This document shows, in pieces, positions 1 through 5,952 of a stretch of DNA of 12,139 bases. The position numbers and the translations under genes were made by a program. Positions within the stretch are counted from its first letter, which is position 1; each line of letters starts with the position of its first letter. Below the pieces are notes generated by a model, which worked only from the letters and a program-made list of their open reading frames with translations, ran no database searches and was not told the DNA's origin. Source of the stretch: Actinomycetota bacterium (GTDB taxonomy: Bacteria > Actinomycetota > Thermoleophilia > Solirubrobacterales > Solirubrobacteraceae); contig VAXS01000129.1 of assembly GCA_005883255.1 (NCBI GenBank), positions 1-12,139 on the forward strand, read 5' to 3'.

Positions 1-144
1 TACGCGAAGGCCAAGCGCAACCTCGGTTGGGAGCCGCGGACGAGCTTCGAGGAGCTGATGCGGCTGATGGTGGACGCCGACGTCGAGCTGCTCAAGCGCT
101 CCCCGGCCGACCGCCTGCGGATGGCGGACGAGCCGGTGCCCTAG
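1..144 (+). CDS. gmd: GDP-mannose 4,6-dehydratase, C-terminal end (partial)
   Basis: Only the last 47 codons are present; the gene enters from the left edge in frame 1 and stops with TAG at 142-144. The tail starts [19 protein letters not shown] and continues with [12 protein letters not shown]. This matches the conserved C-terminus of Gmd enzymes (KAK..LGW.P...F.ELV..MV.AD.EL) very closely, in both bacterial and animal forms. Gmd is a cytoplasmic NADP-dependent short-chain dehydrogenase/reductase that converts GDP-D-mannose to GDP-4-keto-6-deoxy-D-mannose, the precursor of GDP-fucose, GDP-rhamnose and related sugars. That role fits the glycosyltransferases that follow. The catalytic Ser/Thr-Tyr-Lys residues and Rossmann motif lie outside the window, so the call rests on the tail alone. 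Another extended SDR sugar-nucleotide enzyme is possible but less likely. Confidence 0.8.
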   Translation, partial: YAKAKRNLGWEPRTSFEELMRLMVDADVELLKRSPADRLRMADEPVP

Positions 145-158
145 CCACGACCGGCTAG
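141..158. terminator. Small inverted repeat spanning both convergent stop codons
   Basis: CTAGCC (141-146) and GGCTAG (153-158) form a perfect 6-bp inverted repeat around a 6-nt loop. It covers the TAG stop of gmd (142-144) and the TAG stop of the minus-strand gene (157-155). It sits where a bidirectional terminator would be expected between convergent genes. There is no T-run on either side and the stem is short, so it may simply reflect two TAG stops facing each other. Confidence 0.25.
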
Positions 159-763
159 TGGACGACCAGGCGGCGGGCCACGCTCGTCCCCGGGGCGTGG
201 GAGGCGTCGTGCCCGATGTGGGCCCGGTAGAGGCCGGTGTTGAAGATGCCGACGAGCGTGCGGTAGCGGGACGACGCCGTCAGGCGAGCGTGCCCGATGA
301 TCCGCCAGGTGCGGCCCACCAGCCGCTCGATGACGACCAGCCGTCCGCGCTGGGAAGGCGTCGCGGTGCCGGAGAAGGCCACGCGCTGCCCGCGACCCGG
401 CCGCGTCGAGCTGACGCCCAGCGTCAGCTTGATCTGGACGAACACGGTGTGGGAAGCGCTCTGAGTCGGGTGGGGCCGGGTGGCAGCCACCACCATGTAC
501 CGCGTGTTGACCCCGGGCGCGCGGCTGAAGCTGTAGCGACCGAGCGCGTCGGTGCGCGTGGTCGCCACCACCTTGAAGCCCGTGAACGGGAACGGGTTCT
601 CCTGGAGCGTCACGTTGACGCCGCCGGGCGCGCCGCTGAACACCTGGCCGAAAAGGAGCACGGCCCTGCCGAACACGATCGAATTCGGACGCATCCGCAG
701 AGAGACCGACGCCGCCGTGGTGAAGGTGTGATCGCCTCCGCGCCTCGTCCCCGACGTATTCAC
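155..763 (-). CDS. C-terminal fragment: two tandem Ig-like beta-sandwich repeats, no signal peptide
   Basis: This 202-residue open frame starts at a possible GTG (763-761) and ends at TAG (157-155). No Shine-Dalgarno site precedes the GTG, and the valine reads naturally as part of an Fn3-like end strand (VNTSGTRRGGDHTFTT), so it is probably not a true start. About residues 19-110 and 112-202 are two related Ig-like repeats. Each has the order 'LR/S..P..I/GR.V.F.G....GG/GRL.V......F/W+VVA....D/S.GRY+....NT'. The second contains SSTRPGRGQRVAFSGTATPS. Such repeats belong to secreted or surface proteins that bind or space other parts of the envelope, but without the upstream signal peptide this product could not be exported. 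An automatic annotation would likely list it as a hypothetical protein. If the two frames are translationally coupled, it might still be made. Confidence 0.55.
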   Translation of the reverse strand: MNTSGTRRGGDHTFTTAASVSLRMRPNSIVFGRAVLLFGQVFSGAPGGVNVTLQENPFPFTGFKVVATTRTDALGRYSFSRAPGVNTRYMVVAATRPHPTQSASHTVFVQIKLTLGVSSTRPGRGQRVAFSGTATPSQRGRLVVIERLVGRTWRIIGHARLTASSRYRTLVGIFNTGLYRAHIGHDASHAPGTSVARRLVVH

Positions 764-987
764 CGCGTCCGGCCGTACTGGAAGAAGTACGTGGTGGCCA
801 GGTTGTTCGGGTTGACCTTGCCGGTGAGTGTGGCCGACGTCGTCCCCACCCCGGTGGCTGGGCCGGTGGTGACAGACGGGAGGGCCGCCGCCGCCGTCGC
901 CGCGAGCGCCGCGACCAGAAGCGGGACGAGCGCCAGCGCACCCAGCCCAGCCCGAATTCGTCTCTTGGAGACAGCGCCTCTCCGCAC
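760..987 (-). CDS. N-terminal fragment: signal peptide plus half of an Fn3-like domain
   Basis: This 75-residue open frame starts at GTG 987-985, the only good start in frame, with a weak AAGG at 1000-997 nine bases upstream. It follows the stop of the metallophosphoesterase (TAA at 1001-999) by 11 nt. Residues 1-13 are basic (MRRGAVSKRRIRA), about 14-35 are a hydrophobic Ala/Leu signal segment, and from about 36 the mature part reads LPSVTTGPATGVGTTSATL and then TTYFFQYGRT. This is the beginning of the Fn3-like domain that is common in exported proteins of Thermoleophilia. It then ends abruptly at a TGA (762-760) that overlaps the GTG of the next frame as GTGA. A 40-residue mature product with half a domain is unlikely to fold, so I regard it as a fragment of a broken gene. 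Confidence 0.45.
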   Translation of the reverse strand: MRRGAVSKRRIRAGLGALALVPLLVAALAATAAAALPSVTTGPATGVGTTSATLTGKVNPNNLATTYFFQYGRTR

Positions 988-998
988 GGGCCGGAACC

Positions 999-1949
999 TT
1001 AGCGGCAGGCGCTGGAGCCGGCGTCGGTGAAGCTGGCCCCCCGCTCGGGCACGAAGCGCCACGAGTAGGAGTCCGGGCGCAGCGTCAGCGACAGGACCCC
1101 GAAGGTGAAGTTGCTGTGCCGCAGGCTCCCCCGCTCGTGCCGGAACACCGGATAGTGGTTCTCGCCGCCGGTGCCCACGACGAACTCGACCATCCCGTGG
1201 GCGGGGTCGAGCCCGCCGGACGCGTCCTTGGGTGCGAACCGCTCGTAATCGTGGTCGTGGCCGGAGAGGACCACGTCCGCTCCCGCCAGCTGGAGGTCGC
1301 GCCAGAGCGGGACCAGCCTGCTGTCGTTCCCGTGCAGGCCCGAGCTGAACCGGGGCTGGTGCCAGTAGGCCAGCGTGCAGCGAACGGGATGGGCGGCCAG
1401 GTCGGCGCGCAGCCAGCGCTCCTGGGCCGAGCCGGTGCGGCAGCCCACCTTCCCGCAGTTGGCGTTGAGCGAGACCAGGTGCCAGCCGCCGAGGTCGTAG
1501 GAGTAGTAGCCGCGCCGCCCCGGCCCGGCGCGCGAGCCGAAGTAGGCGTAGTAGCCGGCGGCGCCGGGGGTGGCGTACTCGTGGTTTCCCGGCGTGGGCC
1601 GCATGCGGACCAGGAAGCGGCCCCAGGTCCGGGCGAAGATCGCGCGGAAGTCGGAGGCCTTGCCGGTCGGGTACTGGAGGTCGCCGAGGGGGAGGACCGC
1701 GTCGGGGCGCAGGCTCGCGAGCAGCGCGGCGGTCTGGGACTGGTGGCACGAGATCGCGGAGTGGACCTCCTGCGGACCGCAGGCGATGTCGCCCGCGGCG
1801 GCGAGCGTGACGGCTCCGGGCACCACGCGCGGCGGCGGGAGGCTGGCGGCCGGACGCGCGGCGGTCGACTCGGAGCTGCCGTCTGCGCTGCAGCCGGCGA
1901 GGGCCAGGGCGGCGAGGCCGGCCACGAGGAGGCCGGAGCGGCGGGGCAT
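999..1949 (-). CDS. Lipoprotein metallophosphoesterase (purple-acid-phosphatase-like)
   Basis: This 316-residue protein begins at ATG 1949-1947, 30 nt after the upstream glycosyltransferase stop, with no clear Shine-Dalgarno site. Residues 1-20 are a lipoprotein signal with the lipobox LAGC, so Cys20 is probably lipidated and the enzyme acts on the outer face of the membrane. The calcineurin-like metal-binding blocks are present in order: AAGDIAC (Asp54), PLGDLQY (Asp90), GNHEY (Asn122-His123), YWHQP (His197) and GHDHDYER (His231, His233). The first block lacks the second histidine-type ligand of GDxH; this substitution is usual in the PAP-like subgroup. Members hydrolyse phosphomonoesters or diesters, and the substrate cannot be told from sequence. 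Its place beside glycosyltransferases suggests a role with an envelope phosphate, such as a glycan substituent or polyprenyl phosphate, but general phosphate scavenging is equally possible. Cys58, Cys68, Cys165 and Cys170 may form disulfides. Confidence 0.9.
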   Translation of the reverse strand: MPRRSGLLVAGLAALALAGCSADGSSESTAARPAASLPPPRVVPGAVTLAAAGDIACGPQEVHSAISCHQSQTAALLASLRPDAVLPLGDLQYPTGKASDFRAIFARTWGRFLVRMRPTPGNHEYATPGAAGYYAYFGSRAGPGRRGYYSYDLGGWHLVSLNANCGKVGCRTGSAQERWLRADLAAHPVRCTLAYWHQPRFSSGLHGNDSRLVPLWRDLQLAGADVVLSGHDHDYERFAPKDASGGLDPAHGMVEFVVGTGGENHYPVFRHERGSLRHSNFTFGVLSLTLRPDSYSWRFVPERGASFTDAGSSACR

Positions 1950-1979
1950 GGCGAGACAGCTTAGGCGGGCGGCGCGCGC

Positions 1980-3086
1980 TCAGCCGTCGTACACGGCGCG
2001 CAGCGCGGCGCCCACCACCTCCGGCGACGTGCGCTCGCGGGCGGCGGCGAGGGCCCGCTCGCCCGCCTCCTCGTCGCCGAAGCGCGCGCGGACGGCGCCG
2101 GCCAGCGCGGCCTCGTCGTCGGGGGGGACCAGCTCGGACGCCGGCACGAAGTCCACCAGTCCACCGGTGGCGGCGGCCACGGTCGGCAGCCCCGCCGCCA
2201 TGGACTCGGCGGCCGCCAGCGGGAAGATCTCCTGGTAGCGCGAGGGGACCAGGGCCACCGCGGCGCCGCGGCGCAGCTCGCGCAGCTCCTCGGGGCTCGC
2301 GCGGCCGGCGAAGCGCACGTCGCTCCCCGCCGCCAGCGCGCGCAGCTCGGGCGCCTGCGGCCCGTCGCCCGCTACCACCAGCGGCAGGCCGGCGCGCGCG
2401 CAGGCCCGGATCGCCAGGTCCACGCCCTTCTCGGGCGACAGCCGAGCCACCACCAGCGCGTAGCTCCCGCCGCCGGCGTGGGAGCGGTCGGCGAACTCGC
2501 GCTGGACCGAGGCCACCACCCGCGCCCGGTCGCCCAGCGGCGCGCCCAGGTCGCGCAGGCGCCCCAGGGCGAAGGCGCTGGGGACCACGAAGGCGTCGCT
2601 GGCCCCCGCCAAGCGGGGCTGGTGCAGCGCCAGCCCGGCCCCGTACACCGCCGCCTCCCCGAGCTGGCCCCGGCAGCGCAGGGCGACGCCCGGCAAAGTG
2701 TTGCGGCCGTGGCAGCGAGTGCAGTCCGCGCCGCGGGTGAAGCACGTCCCCACCGCGCACACCAGCCGGTAGTTGTGCAGGTGCAGGACCACCCGGGCGC
2801 CGGCCCCCCGGGCCGCCTCCAGCGCCCGCCAGCCGAAGGCGGGGTTGACGTTGTGGGCGTGGACCACCCGCGCGCCGGTGCGGCGCACCGCCGCCGTCAC
2901 CTCCTCGGGGTCCAGCCCGCCCGCCAGCATCCCAGCCGCCGCCCGGCCGCGCCCGAGGTCGGCGGAGTCGCGCGCCAGGAGCTCGGCGTCCTCGCCCAGG
3001 CGCTCGCGGAGGAGCCACAGCAGGTCGTCCACCGCCCGCTCCTCCCCGCCCGTAGTGCGGTAGCGGTTGTGCAGCAGCAGGATCAT
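1980..3086 (-). CDS. GT4-family glycosyltransferase
   Basis: This 368-residue protein has ATG at 3086-3084 and TGA at 1982-1980. It shows the GT-B fold of the GT4 family. The N-terminal acceptor domain has the Gly-rich TTGGEERAV loop (about 11-19), the VVHAHNVNP strand-loop (74-82) and LHLHNYRLVC (101-110). The C-terminal donor domain has VARLSPEKGVDLAI with the phosphate-contacting Lys220, VAGDGP (238-243), and the EX7E motif Glu286 to Glu294 (EIFPLAAAE). Four cysteines, Cys110, Cys115, Cys122 and Cys125, lie in the C....C......C..CHG arrangement seen in a subset of GT4 enzymes, possibly a metal or disulfide site. It should transfer a sugar from a nucleotide-sugar donor to a lipid-linked glycan at the cytoplasmic membrane face; donor and acceptor are unknown. 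It is first in the minus-strand group and is divergent, by 29 bp, from the GT2 gene. Confidence 0.9.
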   Translation of the reverse strand: MILLLHNRYRTTGGEERAVDDLLWLLRERLGEDAELLARDSADLGRGRAAAGMLAGGLDPEEVTAAVRRTGARVVHAHNVNPAFGWRALEAARGAGARVVLHLHNYRLVCAVGTCFTRGADCTRCHGRNTLPGVALRCRGQLGEAAVYGAGLALHQPRLAGASDAFVVPSAFALGRLRDLGAPLGDRARVVASVQREFADRSHAGGGSYALVVARLSPEKGVDLAIRACARAGLPLVVAGDGPQAPELRALAAGSDVRFAGRASPEELRELRRGAAVALVPSRYQEIFPLAAAESMAAGLPTVAAATGGLVDFVPASELVPPDDEAALAGAVRARFGDEEAGERALAAARERTSPEVVGAALRAVYDG

Positions 3087-3115
3087 CGGCGCAGCGGCGC
3101 CCTACGCTACCGCCG
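3087..3115. promoter_or_regulatory. Compact divergent promoter region with overlapping -10-like hexamers
   Basis: Only 29 bases separate the two divergent ATG codons, so both promoters must overlap each other or the coding regions. TACGCT at 3103-3108 on the plus strand fits the TANNNT -10 pattern and lies 7 nt from the plus-strand ATG (3116). TAGCGT at 3109-3104 on the minus strand fits the same pattern and lies 17 nt from the minus-strand ATG (3086). The two are almost the same 7-bp palindrome, TACGCTA. Neither gene has a Shine-Dalgarno site, which would fit leaderless or short-leader transcripts. No convincing -35 was found. In such GC-rich DNA these AT-containing hexamers stand out, but the call is tentative. 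Confidence 0.35.
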
Positions 3116-4780
3116 ATGCCCGGAGCCGCTCCCAGCGCCTCGATCGTGGTGCCCACGCGCGACCGCGCCGGCTACCTCGACGTCGCCCTGGACTCGATCG
3201 CCCCCCAGGCGCGCGCCGCGGGCGCCGAGGTGATTGTGGTCGACGACGCCAGCCGCGACCGCCGGCGGGTGGCCGAGATCGCCGCCCGCCACGGCGCCCG
3301 CTGCGAGCACCTGCTCCAGCCGCAGGGGCTCAACGCCGCGCGCAACGCGGGCGTGGCGGCGGCCCGCGCCGACCTGGTGGTTTTCGTGGACGACGACGTC
3401 GAGGCGCCGCCGGGCTGGCTGGACGCGCTGCTGGCGGGAGCGGCGGGCGCGCCGGACCACGATGTGCTGGGCGGTCCGATCCGCCCGCGGCTCGAGGGCG
3501 CCCACCTGCGCCTGTGCGGCCGGGAGGACCCGCCGATCACGGCGCTCGACCTCGGCCCCGACGACGCCGACGGCGAAGTCGTATGGGGGGCCAACCTGGC
3601 GATTCGCCGCCGCGCGCTGGACCGGCTGGGGCCGTTCGAGGAGGGCGAGACCGGCGCCGGCGACGAGGAGGAGTGGGTCCGGCGCTACCGGGGGGAGGGG
3701 GGCCGGGTCCGCTACGTGGCCGCGGCGGGGCTCGACCATCGGCGGGCCGGGCGGGACGCGCGCCTGCCCGGCCTGGCCGCCGCGGCCTATCGCCGCGGTC
3801 GCACCGCCCGCCGCTACGACGAGCGCCGGGGCCAGGCGCCGCCTCCGGCGGCCGAGCTGCGCACGCTGGCCGGGTGCGCCTGGCACACGGTCCGCCGGCG
3901 CTGCGCCAACGGGCCGATCATGGCCGCCCACACCGTGGGGCGCATCGCCGAGGCCCTGGATCCCGCCCCGGACGGCGGGCCCGACTTCCTCTCCGGCCGC
4001 AGCGGAAACGTGGTGGGCCGGCGGGCGGGACTGGCGGCGGCCGCCGACCTGGCCCTGGACGCGCGCGAGGCGCTCACCGGGCGGCGCGGGCGCCTGCGGC
4101 GCGCGGCCGCCGAGCATCCGCCGCGCCGGCGCGTGCTGGTGCTGGGGATCGAGCGCCCGGAGCACCGCCAGCTGGCCGCCGCCGCGCGGGCCGAGCTCGC
4201 CCGCTCCCGCCACGACGTGGAGGTGGCGCTGGCGCCACCCCGTCCCGGCCGCGGCAAGTTCGAGAACCTCAACGCGCTGCTGGCCCGCCATCCGCCGGCC
4301 GGCCGCGACTGGCTCCTGGTAGTCGACGACGACGTCAGGCTGCCTCGCGGCTTTCTCGACGTCCTGCTGTTCTGCGCCGAGCGCTTCGACCTGCGCCTGG
4401 CCCAGCCCGCGCACCGGCGGCGCTCGCACGCCGCCTGGGGTGTGACGCGGCGAGCGCCCGACAGCGTCGTGCGCGAGACGTCGTTCGTGGAGATCGGGCC
4501 GGTGACCGCCTTCCACCGCGACACCTTCGACGCCCTGCTCCCGTTCCCGGACCTGCGGATGGGCTGGGGCCTGGACCTCCACTGGGCGGCCCTGGCCCGC
4601 GCGCGCGGCTGGCGGATGGGCGTGGTGGACGCGGTGGCGATCGCCCACCGCGCCCGTCCGGCGGCGGCGACCTACGACCGCGACCGGGCGGTGGCCGAGG
4701 CGCGGGAGTTCCTGGCCTCGCGGCCGTACGTCCCCCGCCACGAGGCCGAGCGCACCCTCGCCGTGCACCGCAGCTGGTGA
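3116..4780 (+). CDS. Two-domain (tandem GT-A) family 2 glycosyltransferase
   Basis: This 554-residue protein starts at ATG 3116. Residues 9-240 form a canonical GT2 domain: SIVVPTRDR, the nucleotide-binding VVDDAS (Asp43-Asp44), LNAARNAGV, the metal-binding FVDDDVEAP (Asp92-94), WGANLAIRRRAL (157-168) and an acidic DEEEWVRR (183-190) in the place of the usual ED...R motif. A helical linker (about 241-335) follows. Residues 338-530 form a second GT-A-like region that starts with a VLVLGIERPEH strand and has KFENLNALLA (381-390), its own VVDDDVRLP (Asp404-406), PVTAFHRDTF (462-471) and WGLDLHWAALA (484-494). Both aspartate triads are intact, so both halves may be active, adding two sugars in turn or having one catalytic and one acceptor-binding half. 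It heads the plus-strand operon, and its TGA overlaps the next GTG as GTGA. Donor sugars are not predictable. Confidence 0.88.
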   Translation: MPGAAPSASIVVPTRDRAGYLDVALDSIAPQARAAGAEVIVVDDASRDRRRVAEIAARHGARCEHLLQPQGLNAARNAGVAAARADLVVFVDDDVEAPPGWLDALLAGAAGAPDHDVLGGPIRPRLEGAHLRLCGREDPPITALDLGPDDADGEVVWGANLAIRRRALDRLGPFEEGETGAGDEEEWVRRYRGEGGRVRYVAAAGLDHRRAGRDARLPGLAAAAYRRGRTARRYDERRGQAPPPAAELRTLAGCAWHTVRRRCANGPIMAAHTVGRIAEALDPAPDGGPDFLSGRSGNVVGRRAGLAAAADLALDAREALTGRRGRLRRAAAEHPPRRRVLVLGIERPEHRQLAAAARAELARSRHDVEVALAPPRPGRGKFENLNALLARHPPAGRDWLLVVDDDVRLPRGFLDVLLFCAERFDLRLAQPAHRRRSHAAWGVTRRAPDSVVRETSFVEIGPVTAFHRDTFDALLPFPDLRMGWGLDLHWAALARARGWRMGVVDAVAIAHRARPAAATYDRDRAVAEAREFLASRPYVPRHEAERTLAVHRSW

Positions 4781-5952
4781 AGGTCGTCGTCGTCGCCGAG
4801 TACTACCCCCGGGCGGCGGACCCGGTGCTGGGAGTGTGGGCGCACCGCCAGGCGCTGGCGGCGCGCGACGCGGGGGCGGACGTGCGAGTGGTCGTGCTCC
4901 ACCGTCCGATCCCCTCGCGAGCGGCGCTGGCCGCCCGCGACCGGGCTGGCGCGAGCGCGCCGCTCCGGCAGCCGGCGCGCGCCGGGCTGGACGGGATCGA
5001 CGTGCGCTACGTGCGCTACCTGTCTCCGCCGCGGCCGCGGTGGTACCCGACGTGGGGCGCGTGGGCCGCGGGCCCGCTGGCGCTGGCGCTGCGCCGGCTG
5101 CGACGCGACTTCCCCTTCGACCTGGTCCACGCGCACTACGCGCTGCCGGCCGGGGACGCGGTGCGCCGCGCGGCCCCGGAGGTCCCGCTGGTGGTGTCGG
5201 CGCACGGCGGCGACGTGCTGGGCGTGGCCCGGGCCAGCCAGCGCGGCCGGCGCACCGTGGCCCGAGCCCTGGCGCACGCCCGGCTGGTCCTGGCCAACAG
5301 CGCGGGCACGGCCGAGCGCTGCGCCGAGCTGGGTGCCCGCGACGTCCGCGTCGTCCACCTCGGGACCGACCTGCCGGCGCCGCGGGCGGACCGAGGGCGC
5401 CACCACCCGCCGAAGCTGGTGACGGTGGGTCATCTGGTGGCGCGCAAGCGACACGCCGACGTCGTGCGGGCGGCGGCGCTGCTGCGCGAGCGCCATCCCG
5501 GGCTGCGGTACGTCGTCGTCGGCGACGGGCCGGAGCGGGGAGCGATCGGGGCTCTGGCCGGCGAGCTGGGCATGTCCGAGCGCGTCGAGCTGCGCGGGCA
5601 GCTGGTGCCGGAGGCCGCGCGGGAGCAGGCGCGCGCGGCCAGCGCGTTCGTCATGCCCAGCGTGGACGAGGCGTTCGGCGTGGCCTACGTGGAGGCGATG
5701 GCGGGCGGCGTGCCCGCGATCGGCTCCCGCGGCGAGGCGGGACCGGAGGAGATCGCCGCCGCCGGGGGCGGGATCCGCCTGGTCGGACCCGGCGACGTCG
5801 AGGAGCTGGCGGCGGAGGTCGACCGCCTCCTGACCGACCCGGAGTGGGCGCGGGAGCTGGGCGCGGCCGCCCGGGCCACCGTCGAGGCGGCGTTCACCTG
5901 GGAGGGCTGTGGCCGCGACACCGTCGCCGCCTACGAGGCGGCGCTGGCATGA
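4777..5952 (+). CDS. GT4-family glycosyltransferase
   Basis: This 391-residue protein starts at GTG 4777, which overlaps the TGA (4778-4780) of the gene before it by 4 nt and so suggests translational coupling. The frame is open further upstream, but the GT4 fold begins exactly here with a hydrophobic first strand (MKVVVVAEYYPR). The acceptor domain contains LVHAHYALPAGDA (116-128) and VVSAHGGDVLG (139-149). The donor domain contains VTVGHLVARKRH (Lys224), VVVGDGPER (246-254), and the EX7E motif Glu298 to Glu306 within DEAFGVAYVEAMAGG, followed by EAGPEEI. These are the hallmarks of GT4 retaining glycosyltransferases such as mannosyl-, glucosyl- and galactosyltransferases of polysaccharide loci. 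It is expected at the inner membrane face acting on a lipid-linked intermediate. Its last codons overlap the next ATG as ATGA. No missing catalytic residue was seen. Confidence 0.92.
   Translation: MKVVVVAEYYPRAADPVLGVWAHRQALAARDAGADVRVVVLHRPIPSRAALAARDRAGASAPLRQPARAGLDGIDVRYVRYLSPPRPRWYPTWGAWAAGPLALALRRLRRDFPFDLVHAHYALPAGDAVRRAAPEVPLVVSAHGGDVLGVARASQRGRRTVARALAHARLVLANSAGTAERCAELGARDVRVVHLGTDLPAPRADRGRHHPPKLVTVGHLVARKRHADVVRAAALLRERHPGLRYVVVGDGPERGAIGALAGELGMSERVELRGQLVPEAAREQARAASAFVMPSVDEAFGVAYVEAMAGGVPAIGSRGEAGPEEIAAAGGGIRLVGPGDVEELAAEVDRLLTDPEWARELGAAARATVEAAFTWEGCGRDTVAAYEAALA

Larger units (their letters stand above)
155..987 (-). pseudogene. Exported Fn3/Ig-like surface protein gene, broken by an internal deletion with frame change
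   Basis: Two consecutive minus-strand open frames (987-760 and 763-155) look like the two ends of one ancestral gene. The first has a signal peptide and the first half of a bacterial Fn3-like domain up to TTYFFQYGRT, then stops with TGA. The second opens with VNTSGTRRGGDHTFTTAA, which looks like the end strand of the same kind of domain, and then has Ig-like repeats. In comparable Fn3-like domains, as I know them, roughly 35-40 residues (the 'YG..TP...AG.....V...LTGL.PGTTYHYRLVA' part) lie between these pieces. Here they are missing and the frame shifts at about 760-765. I therefore infer a deletion of roughly 100-120 bp that is not a multiple of three, or an assembly error. The gene lies 11 nt after the metallophosphoesterase and was probably co-transcribed with it. 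Sampled GC (41 of 60 at 661-720) is lower than in the nearby operon. Confidence 0.6.

Noticed and set aside
760-3156. Very long minus-strand open frame (about 800 codons) across the metallophosphoesterase and GT4 genes
   Set aside because: Its translation is Arg/Gly/Pro/Ala-rich with no recognisable domain. It covers two well-supported genes in other frames, as expected in very GC-rich DNA; only its last 75 codons (987-760) make sense as a signal peptide and Fn3-like start.
4836-5948. Plus-strand frame leading into the third glycosyltransferase, which might extend its start upstream
   Set aside because: The upstream part is a Gly/Arg/Ala-rich shadow of the second GT4 gene; ATG 5949 with GAGG upstream and an ATGA overlap is the natural start.
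3067-5952. Plus-strand open frame of 961 codons that could look like a giant fusion protein
   Set aside because: The first part is a low-complexity shadow of the GT2 gene. True coding sense in this frame begins at GTG 4777, where the GT4 fold starts and the GTGA overlap occurs.
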